This document shows, one piece after another, positions 16,350-25,848 of a stretch of DNA of 64,000 nucleotides. The notes beneath the pieces were generated by a model. It was not told the origin of the DNA and did no database searches. It was given only the letters and a program-made list of their open reading frames with translations. Within the stretch, counting starts at the first letter, position 1; every line of letters starts with the position of its first letter. The DNA comes from Dickeya undicola (GTDB lineage Bacteria > Pseudomonadota > Gammaproteobacteria > Enterobacterales > Enterobacteriaceae), in NCBI RefSeq assembly GCF_000784735.1, contig NZ_JSYG01000010.1, positions 1-64,000 on the forward strand, given 5' to 3'. The translations under genes were made by a program, and so were the position numbers.

Positions 16350-17882
16350 ATGGCTCGTAATCTGGCAAGACATATCCGTCAATATGCATTAACCGCGTTA
16401 CTGGCAGGTTTTGCCTGCGCCAGTTATGCCGGTAAACAAAATGACACGCTGGTTTACGCCTCCGACAGCGAGGTGGAAAACGTCAGCCCGTACCACAATA
16501 ACATGCGCGAAGGGGTGATCCTGGCGCATCTCGTCTGGGATACGCTGATCTATCGCGATCCGAAAACCGGGGAATACAAAGGTGAACTGGCGACCGACTG
16601 GAAATGGGAGTCGCCGACGGTGTTGCTGCTGCATCTGCGTAAAGGCGTGACCTTCCATAATGGCGATGCCTTTAGCGCCGATGATGTGGTGTATACCTTT
16701 CAGAGTATCGCTGGGCCGAATACCGCTTCGGTGATCCCACAAAGCGTTGATTGGATTGACCACGTGGAAAAAGTTGATGACTACAGCGTGCGTTTGCATC
16801 TGAAAAAACCGTTCCCGGCGGCGCTGGAATACCTCTCCGGCCCGACGCCTATCTACCCCGCCAACTATTTCCAGCAGGTGAAGCTGGAGGGTTTTAGCAA
16901 AGCGCCTGTCGGCACCGGCCCGTACAAAATCGTCAAGGTGACGCCGGGGCAGGGCGTATCGATGGTGAAAAACCCGAACTATTTCAAAGACAGCCCCATC
17001 GGGCAGCCGAAAATTGGCAAGCTACAGTTTGTGGTGATCCGCGACCCGGAAGCACGTGTGGCCCAGTTGATGACCGGCCAGGTGGACTGGATCTGGCGTG
17101 TGGCGTCGGATCAGGTGGAAGCGCTGTCCGCCATGCCGAACATTGCGGTGAAAAGCGGTGAAACCATGCGCGTCGGCTTTCTGGCGCTGAACACCAACGC
17201 CAGCGGCCCGGAGGGCGCGCCGTTCAAAGACGTGCGCGTGCGTCAGGCCATCAACTACGCCGTTAACCGCCAGGCGATGGTGGATAACCTGGTGCGTGGT
17301 GGCAGCAAACCGGTGTATTCCGCCTGCTTCCGTACCCAGACCGCCTGCGACACCAGCCAGGTTATCCAATACCCCTACGACCCGGCCAAAGCCAAACAGC
17401 TGCTGGCGGAGGCGGGCTACGCCAACGGTTTCGACACCGATCTGTGGGCTTACCGCGAGCGTGATTATGCTGAAGCGATTATCGGCGATTTGCGCAAAGT
17501 CGGTATTCGCGCCCGTCTGCACTTCGTGCAATACCCGGTGATGGCCAACGCGCTGGCGTCCGGTCAGGCACCGCTGGCGTTCAGCACCTGGGGTTCCTTC
17601 TCCATCAATGACGCCACCGCGTTCGTGACCCCCTATTTCGGCGGTAAAGGCAGCGATATCTGGAAAGACCCTGGCGTCATTGCCGAACTGGCGAAAGCGG
17701 ATGCTGTGGTAGACCCGCAGCAGCGCAGCGCGCTGTACGCCGCACTGCTGGGCCGTATTTCGTCGCAGGCGTACATGGCACCGCTGTTCTCCTATTCCAC
17801 CCATTACGCCTTTACGTCTGACCTGAACTTCCAGGACTGGCCGGACGAACTGCCGCGCTTCGCCGAAGCGAGCTGGAAGTAA
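16350..17882 (+). CDS. Periplasmic peptide-binding protein of ABC importer
   Basis: A 510-residue solute-binding protein of the SBP_bac_5 (DppA/OppA/NikA) family. A Sec signal peptide is visible: basic start, hydrophobic stretch LTALLAGFACASYA, cleavage near residue 27. Family marks include LVWDTLIYRD, LRKGVTFHNGDAFSADDVVYTF and KPFPAALEYLSGPTPIYP, VGTGPYKI. The ATG at 16350 has a GGTGGAG site; a GTG at 16335 is poorer. It is the first gene of a five-gene importer operon followed by a peptidase, so di- or oligopeptides are the likely substrate, though the pocket cannot be read. Confidence 0.88.
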   Translation: MARNLARHIRQYALTALLAGFACASYAGKQNDTLVYASDSEVENVSPYHNNMREGVILAHLVWDTLIYRDPKTGEYKGELATDWKWESPTVLLLHLRKGVTFHNGDAFSADDVVYTFQSIAGPNTASVIPQSVDWIDHVEKVDDYSVRLHLKKPFPAALEYLSGPTPIYPANYFQQVKLEGFSKAPVGTGPYKIVKVTPGQGVSMVKNPNYFKDSPIGQPKIGKLQFVVIRDPEARVAQLMTGQVDWIWRVASDQVEALSAMPNIAVKSGETMRVGFLALNTNASGPEGAPFKDVRVRQAINYAVNRQAMVDNLVRGGSKPVYSACFRTQTACDTSQVIQYPYDPAKAKQLLAEAGYANGFDTDLWAYRERDYAEAIIGDLRKVGIRARLHFVQYPVMANALASGQAPLAFSTWGSFSINDATAFVTPYFGGKGSDIWKDPGVIAELAKADAVVDPQQRSALYAALLGRISSQAYMAPLFSYSTHYAFTSDLNFQDWPDELPRFAEASWK

Positions 17883-17928
17883 CCGCCGCCGGGAAACCGG
17901 CTGCGCTTGAGTTGTAAGGAGTTCGCTT

Positions 17929-18846
17929 ATGGTGAAGTACATGTTTCATCGGTTACTGGTGGCGCTGGCGGTGTTGTTCACCGTGGCGGCGGTCAGCTTT
18001 TCGCTGCTGCACCTGTCCGGCGATTTGGCGACTGCCATCGCCGGGCCGGACGCCACCGCTGAAACCATCGCCCAGATTCGGGTGCAGAACGGGCTGGATA
18101 AGCCGCTGCTGAGCCAGTTTTCCAGTTGGATGTGGTCGGCGTTGCATCTGGATTTCGGTCGCTCGTTCTACTTTGAAAACACGGTGATGGAGCTGGTCGG
18201 TCAGCGGATGCCGGTCACCCTCAAATTGGGTGGGGTGTCGTTGTTGCTGGCGCTGACGGTGGCGATCCCGCTCGGGGTGCTGGCGGCGGTGTTCCGTGAC
18301 ACCTGGGTCGACCGTCTCGCCATGCTGGTGTCGGTGATAGGCCAGGCGATGCCTAATTTCTGGTTCGCGCTGGTGCTGATCCTTATCTTCGCCGTTGGGC
18401 TGAAATGGCTGCCGGTGGCGGGCAACGCCAGCTGGCAGAACTTCGTGCTGCCCGCGGTGGCGCTCGGTTACTACGCCATGCCGTCGCTGATGCGCCTGAC
18501 CCGTTCCGGCATGTTGGATGTGCTCGGTTCCGATTACATCCGTACCGCGCGCGCCAAAGGGTTGAGCGCCTTTAAGGTGGTGGTCAAACACGGCCTGCGC
18601 AACGCCATTATCCCGGTAGTGGCGCTGGCGACGGTGGAACTGGGGTTCATGCTCGGCGGCTCGGTGGTGATCGAATCGGTGTTTTCGTTGCAGGGGCTGG
18701 GGCAACTGGCATGGGACTCCATCTCGCGCAACGACTTTCCGGTAGTACAGGCCATCGTATTGATTATCGCCGTGTTTTATATCGGGCTGACGTTTCTGGC
18801 GGATGTGCTCAACGCCGCGTTGGATCCACGACTGCGCAGCAAATAA
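17929..18846 (+). CDS. ABC importer permease, DppB type
   Basis: A 305-residue inner-membrane permease of the DppB/OppB class with six predicted helices. The N-terminal MFHRLLVALAVLFTVAAVSFSLLHL segment and the EAA loop DYIRTARAKGLSAFKVVVKHGLRNAIIP, which contacts the ATPases, are clear. It follows the binding protein by 46 bases with an AAGGAG ribosome-binding site and pairs with the DppC-type permease that follows 9 bases later. Confidence 0.9.
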   Translation: MVKYMFHRLLVALAVLFTVAAVSFSLLHLSGDLATAIAGPDATAETIAQIRVQNGLDKPLLSQFSSWMWSALHLDFGRSFYFENTVMELVGQRMPVTLKLGGVSLLLALTVAIPLGVLAAVFRDTWVDRLAMLVSVIGQAMPNFWFALVLILIFAVGLKWLPVAGNASWQNFVLPAVALGYYAMPSLMRLTRSGMLDVLGSDYIRTARAKGLSAFKVVVKHGLRNAIIPVVALATVELGFMLGGSVVIESVFSLQGLGQLAWDSISRNDFPVVQAIVLIIAVFYIGLTFLADVLNAALDPRLRSK

Positions 18847-18855
18847 GGAGCCGTG

Positions 18856-19782
18856 ATGAGAACTGCAATGGCACGACTGGCCGTGATGATAAAAACCGCG
18901 CCACAGCCGGGCCTGCTGCCCGAGCCGAGTCCGTGGCAGCGCTGGCAGCGTAAGGTGCTGGGCCACCACGGCATGACGCTGGGGCTGGTGATCCTGGGGG
19001 CGATTGTGCTGCTGGCAATACTGGCACCGTTCATCAGCCCGCACGACCCTTACGCGCAGGAGGTCAGCCGCCGGTTGATCCCGCCGGTGTGGCATGAAAA
19101 AGGCAGTTGGGCACATTGGCTCGGCACCGACAAGCTGGGGCGGGATTACTTAAGCCGCCTGCTGTACGGCGCACGGGTGTCGCTGACCATCGGGTTGGTG
19201 TCGGTGATGCTGGCGGGCACCATCGGCATTGCGCTTGGGGTGCTGGCGGGCTATTTCGGCGGACGGGTGGACGCGGCGGTGAGCTATCTCCTTACCGTGC
19301 GCCTGTCGATGCCGGTGATTCTGGTAGCGCTGGCGCTGGCCTCGCTGGTGGGCGGTTCGGTCAAGGTGGTGATCATGCTGCTGGGCCTGCTGCTGTGGGA
19401 CCGCTTTCTGATCGTCTCCCGTTCGGTGACGCGCCAACTGCGTGAGGCGGAATTTATCGCCGCCGCCCGCACGCTTGGTGCCTCGTCGCTGTTCATCATG
19501 TTGCGCGAAATTCTGCCCAACCTGCTGGGGCCGCTCACCGTGGTGGCAACGCTGGAGATCGCCCACGCCATTTTGCTGGAGGCAACGCTATCGTTCCTCG
19601 GCCTTGGGGTGCAGCCGCCGATGCCGTCCTGGGGGCTGATGGTGGCGGAAGGCAAAGCCTACATGTTCTTCCAACCGTGGGTGATTGTGATTCCAGGCGT
19701 GGTGCTGGCGCTGCTGGTGCTGAGCATCAATCTGGTGGGTGACGGCCTGCGCGATATTACCGCGCTGGATGGGCGCAACTAA
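18856..19782 (+). CDS. ABC importer permease, DppC type
   Basis: A 308-residue permease of the DppC/OppC class. After a cytoplasmic N-terminus comes LGLVILGAIVLLAILAPFISPHDPY, then LGTDKLGRDYLSRLLYGARVSL, the family's conserved periplasmic entry, and the EAA loop AEFIAAARTLGASSLFIMLREILPNLLGP. The ATG at 18856 lies 5 bases after AAGGAG; a GTG at 18853 is too close to it. It forms a heterodimeric channel with the preceding DppB-type permease. Confidence 0.9.
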   Translation: MRTAMARLAVMIKTAPQPGLLPEPSPWQRWQRKVLGHHGMTLGLVILGAIVLLAILAPFISPHDPYAQEVSRRLIPPVWHEKGSWAHWLGTDKLGRDYLSRLLYGARVSLTIGLVSVMLAGTIGIALGVLAGYFGGRVDAAVSYLLTVRLSMPVILVALALASLVGGSVKVVIMLLGLLLWDRFLIVSRSVTRQLREAEFIAAARTLGASSLFIMLREILPNLLGPLTVVATLEIAHAILLEATLSFLGLGVQPPMPSWGLMVAEGKAYMFFQPWVIVIPGVVLALLVLSINLVGDGLRDITALDGRN

Positions 19783-19813
19783 CAGCCTATTGAGATAGGT
19801 GCAGGAGGTCGCT

Positions 19814-20839
19814 ATGCATTCTGCTGTTGAGATAACCCCGTCCGCCAGCCGTGCGGACGAGGTGGTGCTGGAAGTGAAGAACCTGCGGGTCGACCTGACG
19901 ACGCCGCGCGGCACGTTGCACGCGGTGCGCGGCATCGATTTTTCGGTACGACGCGGCGAAATGCTGTGCCTGGTCGGGGAGTCGGGCTGTGGCAAGTCGA
20001 TGACTTCACTGGCGTTGATGGACCTGCTGCCGCGCAACGCGGTGCGCACCGCCGATACGCTGCGTTTTCGGGATACCGACCTGCTGTCGCTGCGTCCGCG
20101 TGAACGGACGGCGCTGCGCGGCAACCAGATGGCGATGATCTTTCAGGAGCCGATGACCTCGCTCAACCCGTCGTTCACGCTGGGGGAGCAACTGTGCGAA
20201 ACCCTGCTGGCGCACCGCAAGGTGTCTAAAGCCGAGGCGCGCGAACGGGCGGTGTACCTGATGGAGCGCGTCGGTATCCCGATGGCGGCGGAGCGACTGC
20301 GGCAGTACCCGCATCAGCTCTCCGGCGGGTTGCGCCAGCGCATTATGATCGCCATGGCGCTGATGTGCGGCCCGGAACTGATCATCGCCGACGAACCCAC
20401 CACTGCGCTGGACGTCACCATTCAGGCGCAAATCCTGCGGATGCTGCGTGAACTGCAACAGGAGTTCGGCACCGCGGTTATCTTCATTACTCACGACCTG
20501 GGCGTGGTGGCGCGCATCGCCGACCGGGTAGCGGTGATGTACGCCGGGCAGGTGGTGGAAACCGCACCGGTGATGGAGCTGTTTCACCAGCCGTGTCACC
20601 CCTATACCCGCGGGCTACTGGAATGCATTCCGGTGGCCGGGCGCACCGTGCCGGGTGAGCCGCTGCACGCCATTCCTGGCGTGGTGCCGAGTTTGATCGG
20701 TCCGCAGCACGGCTGCGCGTTTCGCAACCGTTGCAGCCAGTGCCGCGATCGCTGCGCACAGGAAACACCTTATGTGTCGGTGACGGAACAGCACGCGGTG
20801 CGCTGTGTCGATGCGCTGATGACGGGGGAGCCGGTATGA
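19814..20839 (+). CDS. ABC importer ATPase, DppD type
   Basis: A 341-residue ATPase of the DppD/OppD class. Walker A is GESGCGKSM, the signature is LSGGLRQR, Walker B is [12 protein letters not shown], and the switch histidine is in FITHDLGVV. The C-terminal oligopeptide-transport extension contains the cysteine-rich [14 protein letters not shown], typical of this class, which may bind an Fe-S cluster. AGGAGG precedes the ATG at 19814. Its stop codon overlaps the start of the second ATPase gene. Confidence 0.9.
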   Translation: MHSAVEITPSASRADEVVLEVKNLRVDLTTPRGTLHAVRGIDFSVRRGEMLCLVGESGCGKSMTSLALMDLLPRNAVRTADTLRFRDTDLLSLRPRERTALRGNQMAMIFQEPMTSLNPSFTLGEQLCETLLAHRKVSKAEARERAVYLMERVGIPMAAERLRQYPHQLSGGLRQRIMIAMALMCGPELIIADEPTTALDVTIQAQILRMLRELQQEFGTAVIFITHDLGVVARIADRVAVMYAGQVVETAPVMELFHQPCHPYTRGLLECIPVAGRTVPGEPLHAIPGVVPSLIGPQHGCAFRNRCSQCRDRCAQETPYVSVTEQHAVRCVDALMTGEPV

Positions 20840-21699
20840 GCCAGATAGCAGAAGAACGCGGCCGCTCGCTGCCGCACATTCCCGGCAACGACGATATCGC
20901 GCTGGAGCTGTGCGCGTTAAGTCGGGTGTTTCGCCTCAATCGCGGGTTGTTTTCCCGGCCTGGTGAAATTCGTGCGGTGGACAACGTATCGCTGCGCATT
21001 CGCCGGGGCGAAACGCTGGGGCTGGTGGGCGAGTCCGGCTGTGGCAAGAGCACGCTAGCGAAAATGTTGCTCGGCCTGCTGCCGCCGACCTCCGGCAACG
21101 TGTTGATCGAAGGGCGCGAGATCGACGCGGCCGATCGCCGCGAGCAGGCTACGCGTATTCAACCGATCTTTCAGGATCCTTATTCCTCGCTTAATCCGCG
21201 TCGCACGGTGGCGGATATCGTCGAGGTGGCGCTGCGACTGCACGATATCGGCACGCCGGCGGAGCGCAAACAACGGGTGCGCGAGATGCTGGACGTGGTA
21301 GGAATGCCGGAACGTACCCACGGCCAGTACCCCGGCCAGCTCTCCGGTGGACAACGCCAGCGGGTGGCGATCGCCCGCGCGCTGATCCTGCAACCGGCGA
21401 TCCTGATTTGTGACGAGCCGACTTCGGCGCTGGATGTGTCGGTGCAGGCGCAGATCCTCAATCTGTTGCTGGCGCTGAAAAAAGAGTTCGGCCTGACCTA
21501 CCTGTTCATCAGCCACAACCTGTCGGTGGTGGAACATCTGGTGGATCACGTGGCGGTGATGCGCAAAGGCACGATTGTGGAACAAGGCACCCGCGAGCAG
21601 GTCTTCGGCGCGCCGCAGCATCCTTATACCCGCGCGCTGCTGGCATCGGTAATGACGCCGGAACCGGGGCTGGGCATTCCGGCCATCGAGACGGTGTGA
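20836..21699 (+). CDS. ABC importer ATPase, DppF type
   Basis: A 287-residue ATPase of the DppF/OppF class. Walker [10 protein letters not shown], signature LSGGQRQRVAIARAL, Walker B ILICDEPTSALD and FISHNLSVVEHL are all present. The start ATG at 20836 overlaps the previous stop codon as ATGA, so translation is coupled with the DppD-type ATPase; together they form the nucleotide-binding heterodimer. The usual short C-terminal tail ends at GIPAIETV. Confidence 0.9.
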   Translation: MSQIAEERGRSLPHIPGNDDIALELCALSRVFRLNRGLFSRPGEIRAVDNVSLRIRRGETLGLVGESGCGKSTLAKMLLGLLPPTSGNVLIEGREIDAADRREQATRIQPIFQDPYSSLNPRRTVADIVEVALRLHDIGTPAERKQRVREMLDVVGMPERTHGQYPGQLSGGQRQRVAIARALILQPAILICDEPTSALDVSVQAQILNLLLALKKEFGLTYLFISHNLSVVEHLVDHVAVMRKGTIVEQGTREQVFGAPQHPYTRALLASVMTPEPGLGIPAIETV

Positions 21700-21782
21700 C
21701 GGGAGAAACGGCACGATGGCACAGACATTCATGATGATACGAACAATTCATGATGGCACAGACAATTAAGGACGACGACACG

Positions 21783-23201
21783 ATGACGCGTGAGCAGGCA
21801 ATACAGGCGGCGGCAGACTATTTCGATTCCGGTGACTTTCGTGAAACGCTGGCGCGCCGGGTGGCTTACCCAACGGAAAGCCAGAACGCAGAGCGTGCGC
21901 CTGAGCTAATGGGGTATCTGACCGACGAAATAACGCCGCTGTTGCAAGAGATGGGGTTTGAATGCCTGACGGTGCCGAACCCGGAGGCAGGGAAAGGGCC
22001 ATTCCTGCTGGCACGGCGCATCGAGCCGGACGCGGCGCTGACGGTGCTGAGCTACGGTCACGGCGATGTGGTGATGGGGGATGCATCGCGCTGGCGCAGC
22101 GGGTTGTCGCCGTGGGAATTGACGCCGGACGGCAACCGCTGGTACGGACGCGGCACCGCCGACAACAAAGGCCAGCACAGCATTAATCTGTCAGCGCTGG
22201 CGTTGGTGCTGGAGGCGCGTGGTGGTCGGCTGGGCTACAACGTGAAGCTGATTCTGGAAATGGGCGAGGAGTGCGGTTCTCCGGGCCTGGATACGGTGTG
22301 TCAGCAGTACCGCGACTGGCTGGCGGCGGATTTGTTTATCGCCTCGGACGGCCCGCGTGTATCCGCCGAGCGGCCGACGTTATTTCTCGGCTCGCGCGGG
22401 GTGTTCAACTTCAGCCTGCAACTGACGCTGCGCGACGGCGCGCACCATTCCGGCAACTGGGGCGGATTGTTAAGCAACCCCGGTATCCGGCTGGCGCACG
22501 CCATCGGCAGTCTGGTGGACGCCAACGGCCGCATTCTGGTGCCGGAATTACTGCCGCCACCGCTGTCGGCGTCGATTCGCCACGCGCTGTCGGATCTGGC
22601 GCTCGGCGGCGCGCCGGGCGACCCGGCTATCGACCCGCACTGGGGCGAGCCGGGGCTGAACGCGGCGGAGAAGGTATACGGCTGGAACACGCTGGATGTG
22701 CTGGCGTTCGTTACCGGCAACCCGGACAAACCGGAACACGCCATTCCGCCCAGTGCCCGCGCGCACTGTCATATGCGTTACGTGCCGGGCAGCGATGTCG
22801 ATAATTTTGCCGGGCATATTCGCCGCCGTCTTGATGCCTGCGGGTTCGAGGATGTGGTGATCGTCAAACCGGATAACTGCTTTGAAGCCACCCGCATCGA
22901 CCCGGACGACCCCTGGGTGCGTTGGGGCGTGGATTCTATCGAACGCTCGGTCGGCAAGCAGGCGGCGGTGCTACCCAACTTCGGCGGCGGCCTGCCCAAC
23001 GCCTGCTTCCTGCGCACGCTCGGCCTGCCGACGCTGTGGGTGCCGCACTCCTATCCCGCCTGCTCCCAGCACGCTCCCAACGAACACCTGCTGGCAGACG
23101 TGGCGCGCGAAGCGCTGCAAATCATGACCGGCCTGTTTTGGGATCTGGCGGAAGAGGGCAGCAAGGTGAAGCACTCCCGAAGGCAAGTTGCAGAAATTTA
23201 A
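21783..23201 (+). CDS. M20-family metallopeptidase
   Basis: A 472-residue zinc peptidase of the M20 family (dipeptidase/carboxypeptidase group). Metal and catalytic regions are visible: SYGHGDVV (His ligand), WYGRGTADNKGQHS (bridging Asp), LEMGEECGSPGL (general base and ligand Glu pair), and the C-terminal HSYPACSQHAPNE (His). There is no signal peptide, so it is cytosolic. It sits 83 bases after the ABC importer, suggesting that it cuts the imported peptide or amide. The start is uncertain: ATG at 21783, or ATG at 21750/21753. The leader contains short direct repeats (GATGGCACAGACA at 21715 and 21752). Confidence 0.85.
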   Translation: MTREQAIQAAADYFDSGDFRETLARRVAYPTESQNAERAPELMGYLTDEITPLLQEMGFECLTVPNPEAGKGPFLLARRIEPDAALTVLSYGHGDVVMGDASRWRSGLSPWELTPDGNRWYGRGTADNKGQHSINLSALALVLEARGGRLGYNVKLILEMGEECGSPGLDTVCQQYRDWLAADLFIASDGPRVSAERPTLFLGSRGVFNFSLQLTLRDGAHHSGNWGGLLSNPGIRLAHAIGSLVDANGRILVPELLPPPLSASIRHALSDLALGGAPGDPAIDPHWGEPGLNAAEKVYGWNTLDVLAFVTGNPDKPEHAIPPSARAHCHMRYVPGSDVDNFAGHIRRRLDACGFEDVVIVKPDNCFEATRIDPDDPWVRWGVDSIERSVGKQAAVLPNFGGGLPNACFLRTLGLPTLWVPHSYPACSQHAPNEHLLADVAREALQIMTGLFWDLAEEGSKVKHSRRQVAEI

Positions 23202-23239
23202 GTTTCTTAGGTCAGCGACAAACTCGTTAAGTACAGGAT

Positions 23240-23446
23240 TAGGGTGGTTTTCGGGCGTCAAAAACTGTGCTGAGGCGGGCGACTTCGCCGGGTGAGCGGC
23301 ACGGATGCCGCGAAAGCCCGTGCCGTGCCGGGAGCACGTCACGGGCGGCCCGAACAGCGAAGACGAACGCCGAAGGGACCGCATAGCGGCACAGTTTAGC
23401 CTCCAGCCAGTGGTCAAGGAGAGGCGGCGTTTGAGCCTCTCCTTGT
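23240..23446. repeat. G+C-rich structured intergenic element
   Basis: About 200 bases of non-coding, strongly structured sequence between the M20 and LysR genes. It contains pairings such as GGCACGG / CCGTGCC and ends in a perfect 10-bp hairpin, AAGGAGAGGC (23416-23425) / GCCTCTCCTT (23435-23444), with a 9-base loop and no T run. All reading frames through it look like noise. From memory, near-identical text recurs between genes in Dickeya and Pectobacterium chromosomes, so I treat it as a dispersed repeat or structured RNA rather than a simple terminator. It fills most of the gap 23202-23593. Confidence 0.5.
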
Positions 23447-23593
23447 CGTGCGTGCGATGATATAGCAAAGGAATAATTTGGTTTATTCCGCACGAAATTA
23501 CGCACTGTACTTTTATAAGCCCACCCTAATACCCCAATAAGCCGCTACCGACCACAGAGAATAATCCACGCCCATCGTATGGGGAGGGTAACC

Positions 23594-24526
23594 ATGCACA
23601 ATAGCGAAATTCGTTACTTTATGGCGGTGGTGAATACCGGCTCCATCAGCGCCGCCAGTCAGCAGCTGTTTGTGGCGGTGTCTGCCATCAGCCGACAGAT
23701 CCAGCGGCTGGAAACCCGGCTGGGTATGCCGCTGTTTGAGCGCACGACTCGTGGCATGGTATTGAACGACGCCGGGCACATTCTGGCGAATCATGTGCGG
23801 CGTAGTATGGCCGACATGGAACTGGCGATGGCGGAAATCGAAGGCATGAAGTCGGCGCGCCAGACGACCCTGCGGGTGGTGTGCACCGACGGTCTGGCGC
23901 TCAACCTGTTGCCGTCCCTGATGTCGCGCTTTCGCGAGCAGCACCCGCACGTTAATTTTTACCTGACGGTCGGCAGCGCCCGGCAGGTGCCGGAGCTGCT
24001 GCGTAACGGCGAATGCGATGTCGCCATCAAGTTCAGCCTGGCACCAGAGCATGGCGTGGAGGTGTTGGCGTCGTTTCCGGCACCGGTACTGGTGTTTATG
24101 GCGGCGGATCACCCGCTAGCCAGCCGCGATTTCCAACTGGCGGATCTCAACGCCTGGCCGGTGGTGCTGCCGGATCAGTCCGCCACTATTCGGCAACTGT
24201 TTGACCTCTCCTGCCGGATGAACAACGTGTTTATCGAACCGGTGTTCACCTGTAATCACTTTTCGTCGTTGTATGAGTATGTGCGCAACACGCCTACGGC
24301 GGTCAGCGTGTGTAGTCATTTCTCCATCTTGTGTAGCGCCCAGCGCGACGGCCTGACGATGAAGACCGTCAATCTGGATCAACTGAGCCAGCGCACGCTG
24401 CAACTGCAAACCGAAATGGGTAAACCGCGTAGCGCCATTCTCAACAGCTTTTTTACCTTCCTGAAGCAGGCGTTGCAGCAATATGACCTGCAATGTCGGC
24501 AGGCTTTCGGGCTGCCGCTGCGGTGA
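23594..24526 (+). CDS. LysR-family transcriptional regulator
   Basis: A 310-residue LysR-type regulator. The N-terminal winged helix-turn-helix is MHNSEIRYFMAVVNTGSISAASQQLFVAVSAISRQIQRLE, followed by the coiled linker and a two-lobe effector-binding domain (LRVVCTDGLALNLLPSLMSRF starts lobe 1). The ATG at 23594 has GGGGAGGG ahead of it. It lies on the same strand downstream of the peptide importer and M20 peptidase and is a candidate regulator of that operon or of itself; its effector is unknown. Confidence 0.9.
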   Translation: MHNSEIRYFMAVVNTGSISAASQQLFVAVSAISRQIQRLETRLGMPLFERTTRGMVLNDAGHILANHVRRSMADMELAMAEIEGMKSARQTTLRVVCTDGLALNLLPSLMSRFREQHPHVNFYLTVGSARQVPELLRNGECDVAIKFSLAPEHGVEVLASFPAPVLVFMAADHPLASRDFQLADLNAWPVVLPDQSATIRQLFDLSCRMNNVFIEPVFTCNHFSSLYEYVRNTPTAVSVCSHFSILCSAQRDGLTMKTVNLDQLSQRTLQLQTEMGKPRSAILNSFFTFLKQALQQYDLQCRQAFGLPLR

Positions 24527-24771
24527 GCGTGACCGGTTTTACTGCATTGAATTGTGATTTAATTTTATTTCTATTTTTAGTGTTTATTTTTATTTTTGAT
24601 TTTTTAAACATAAAAAATGGTTAATTTTATAAAAAATTAATGGATAAAAACGCAATTTAAATCAAGTTGGTTTTGTGTAGTATCAGGGGTAAGCGATGAC
24701 GCGGTTTTCCTGCCGGAAAGCGCATCATCTGATGCCTGATTGACCTACGTTAGCTACCCCGGAGCCTGACT

Positions 24772-25788
24772 ATGAACCTGGAAAAATTTCCGCGTTACCC
24801 CTTAACCTTCGGACCGTCACCGATTACCCCGATGAAACGCCTGAGTGAATACCTGGGCGGTGATGTGGAGATCTACGCCAAGCGTGAAGACTGCAACAGC
24901 GGCCTGGCGTTCGGCGGCAACAAGACCCGCAAGCTGGAGTACCTGATTCCGGAAGCGCTGGCGCAGGGCTGTGACACGCTGGTGTCGATTGGCGGCGTGC
25001 AGTCGAACCAGACCCGTCAGGTGGCTGCCGTCGCTGCGCATCTGGGCATGAAATGTATTCTGGTGCAGGAAAACTGGGTGAATTACGCCGACGCGGTGTA
25101 CGACCGGGTGGGTAATATCGAGCTGTCGCGCATTATGGGTGCCGACGTGCGTCTCGATCCGGCCGGTTTCGACATCGGCATCCGCGAAAGCTGGAAACAG
25201 GCGATGGACGAAGCGGCGCAGAATGGCGGTAAACCGTTCCCGATCCCGGCTGGTTGCTCCGAGCACCCTTACGGCGGTCTGGGCTTTGTTGGCTTCGCGG
25301 AAGAAGTGCGCCAGCAGGAAAAAGCGTTGGGCTTCAAATTTGACTACATTGTGGTGTGCTCGGTTACTGGCAGTACCCAGGCAGGCATGGTGGTTGGGTT
25401 TGCTGCCGACGGCCGTGCCCGTAACGTGATCGGCATTGATGCTTCCGCCAAGCCGGAAAAAACCAAGGCGCAGATCCTGCGCATCGCGCAGAACACCGCC
25501 AATCTGGTAGAGCTGGGCCGCGAGATCACCGAAGAAGACGTGGTGCTGGATACCCGCTACGGCGGCCCGGAATACGGTTTGCCGAACGACGGCACGCTGG
25601 AAGCCATTCGCCTGTGCGCGCGTCTGGAAGGGGTGCTGACCGACCCAGTGTACGAAGGCAAATCGATGCACGGTATGATCGACATGGTACGTAACGGCGA
25701 ATTCCCGAAAGGCTCTAAAGTACTCTACGCCCACCTCGGCGGTGCACCGGCGCTGAACGCTTACAGCTATATTTTCCGCAATGGGTGA
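24772..25788 (+). CDS. acdS: 1-aminocyclopropane-1-carboxylate (ACC) deaminase
   Basis: A 338-residue PLP enzyme that opens ACC, the plant ethylene precursor, to alpha-ketobutyrate and ammonia. Length and text match Pseudomonas AcdS almost throughout. Lys51 (GGNKTRK) forms the aldimine, and Ser78 and Tyr294 are in place. The two residues that separate true ACC deaminase from D-cysteine desulfhydrase are Glu295 ([11 protein letters not shown]) and Leu322 ([10 protein letters not shown]), both of the ACC-deaminase type. It has its own promoter in the AT-rich 24527-24771 gap and CCGGAG near its start. A convergent acdR follows. Confidence 0.96.
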   Translation: MNLEKFPRYPLTFGPSPITPMKRLSEYLGGDVEIYAKREDCNSGLAFGGNKTRKLEYLIPEALAQGCDTLVSIGGVQSNQTRQVAAVAAHLGMKCILVQENWVNYADAVYDRVGNIELSRIMGADVRLDPAGFDIGIRESWKQAMDEAAQNGGKPFPIPAGCSEHPYGGLGFVGFAEEVRQQEKALGFKFDYIVVCSVTGSTQAGMVVGFAADGRARNVIGIDASAKPEKTKAQILRIAQNTANLVELGREITEEDVVLDTRYGGPEYGLPNDGTLEAIRLCARLEGVLTDPVYEGKSMHGMIDMVRNGEFPKGSKVLYAHLGGAPALNAYSYIFRNG

Positions 25789-25804
25789 TTGTCGTTGCGA
25801 CGTA

Positions 25805-25829
25805 CAACGCCGGGAATATCCCGGCGTTG
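25805..25829. terminator. Bidirectional hairpin between acdS and acdR
   Basis: An 11-bp perfect stem CAACGCCGGGA / TCCCGGCGTTG with loop ATA, placed between two convergent genes. It is followed by TTGTCTTGT on the plus strand; the T runs are modest. Confidence 0.75.
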
Positions 25830-25848
25830 TTGTCTTGTATGCTCGCCT

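Noticed and set aside
17953-19116. Long minus-strand open frame opposite the ABC permeases
   Set aside because: His/Gln/Arg-rich noise opposite well-formed permease genes; no ribosome-binding site or family features.
23202-23593. A small protein gene in the G+C-rich gap after the M20 gene
   Set aside because: All frames lack a ribosome-binding site and family features; the sequence is dominated by base-paired arms.
24772-25788. D-cysteine desulfhydrase (dcyD) as the identity of the PLP enzyme
   Set aside because: Glu295 and Leu322 are the ACC-deaminase residues; desulfhydrases have Thr and a polar residue there, and the neighbour is an AcdR-type regulator.
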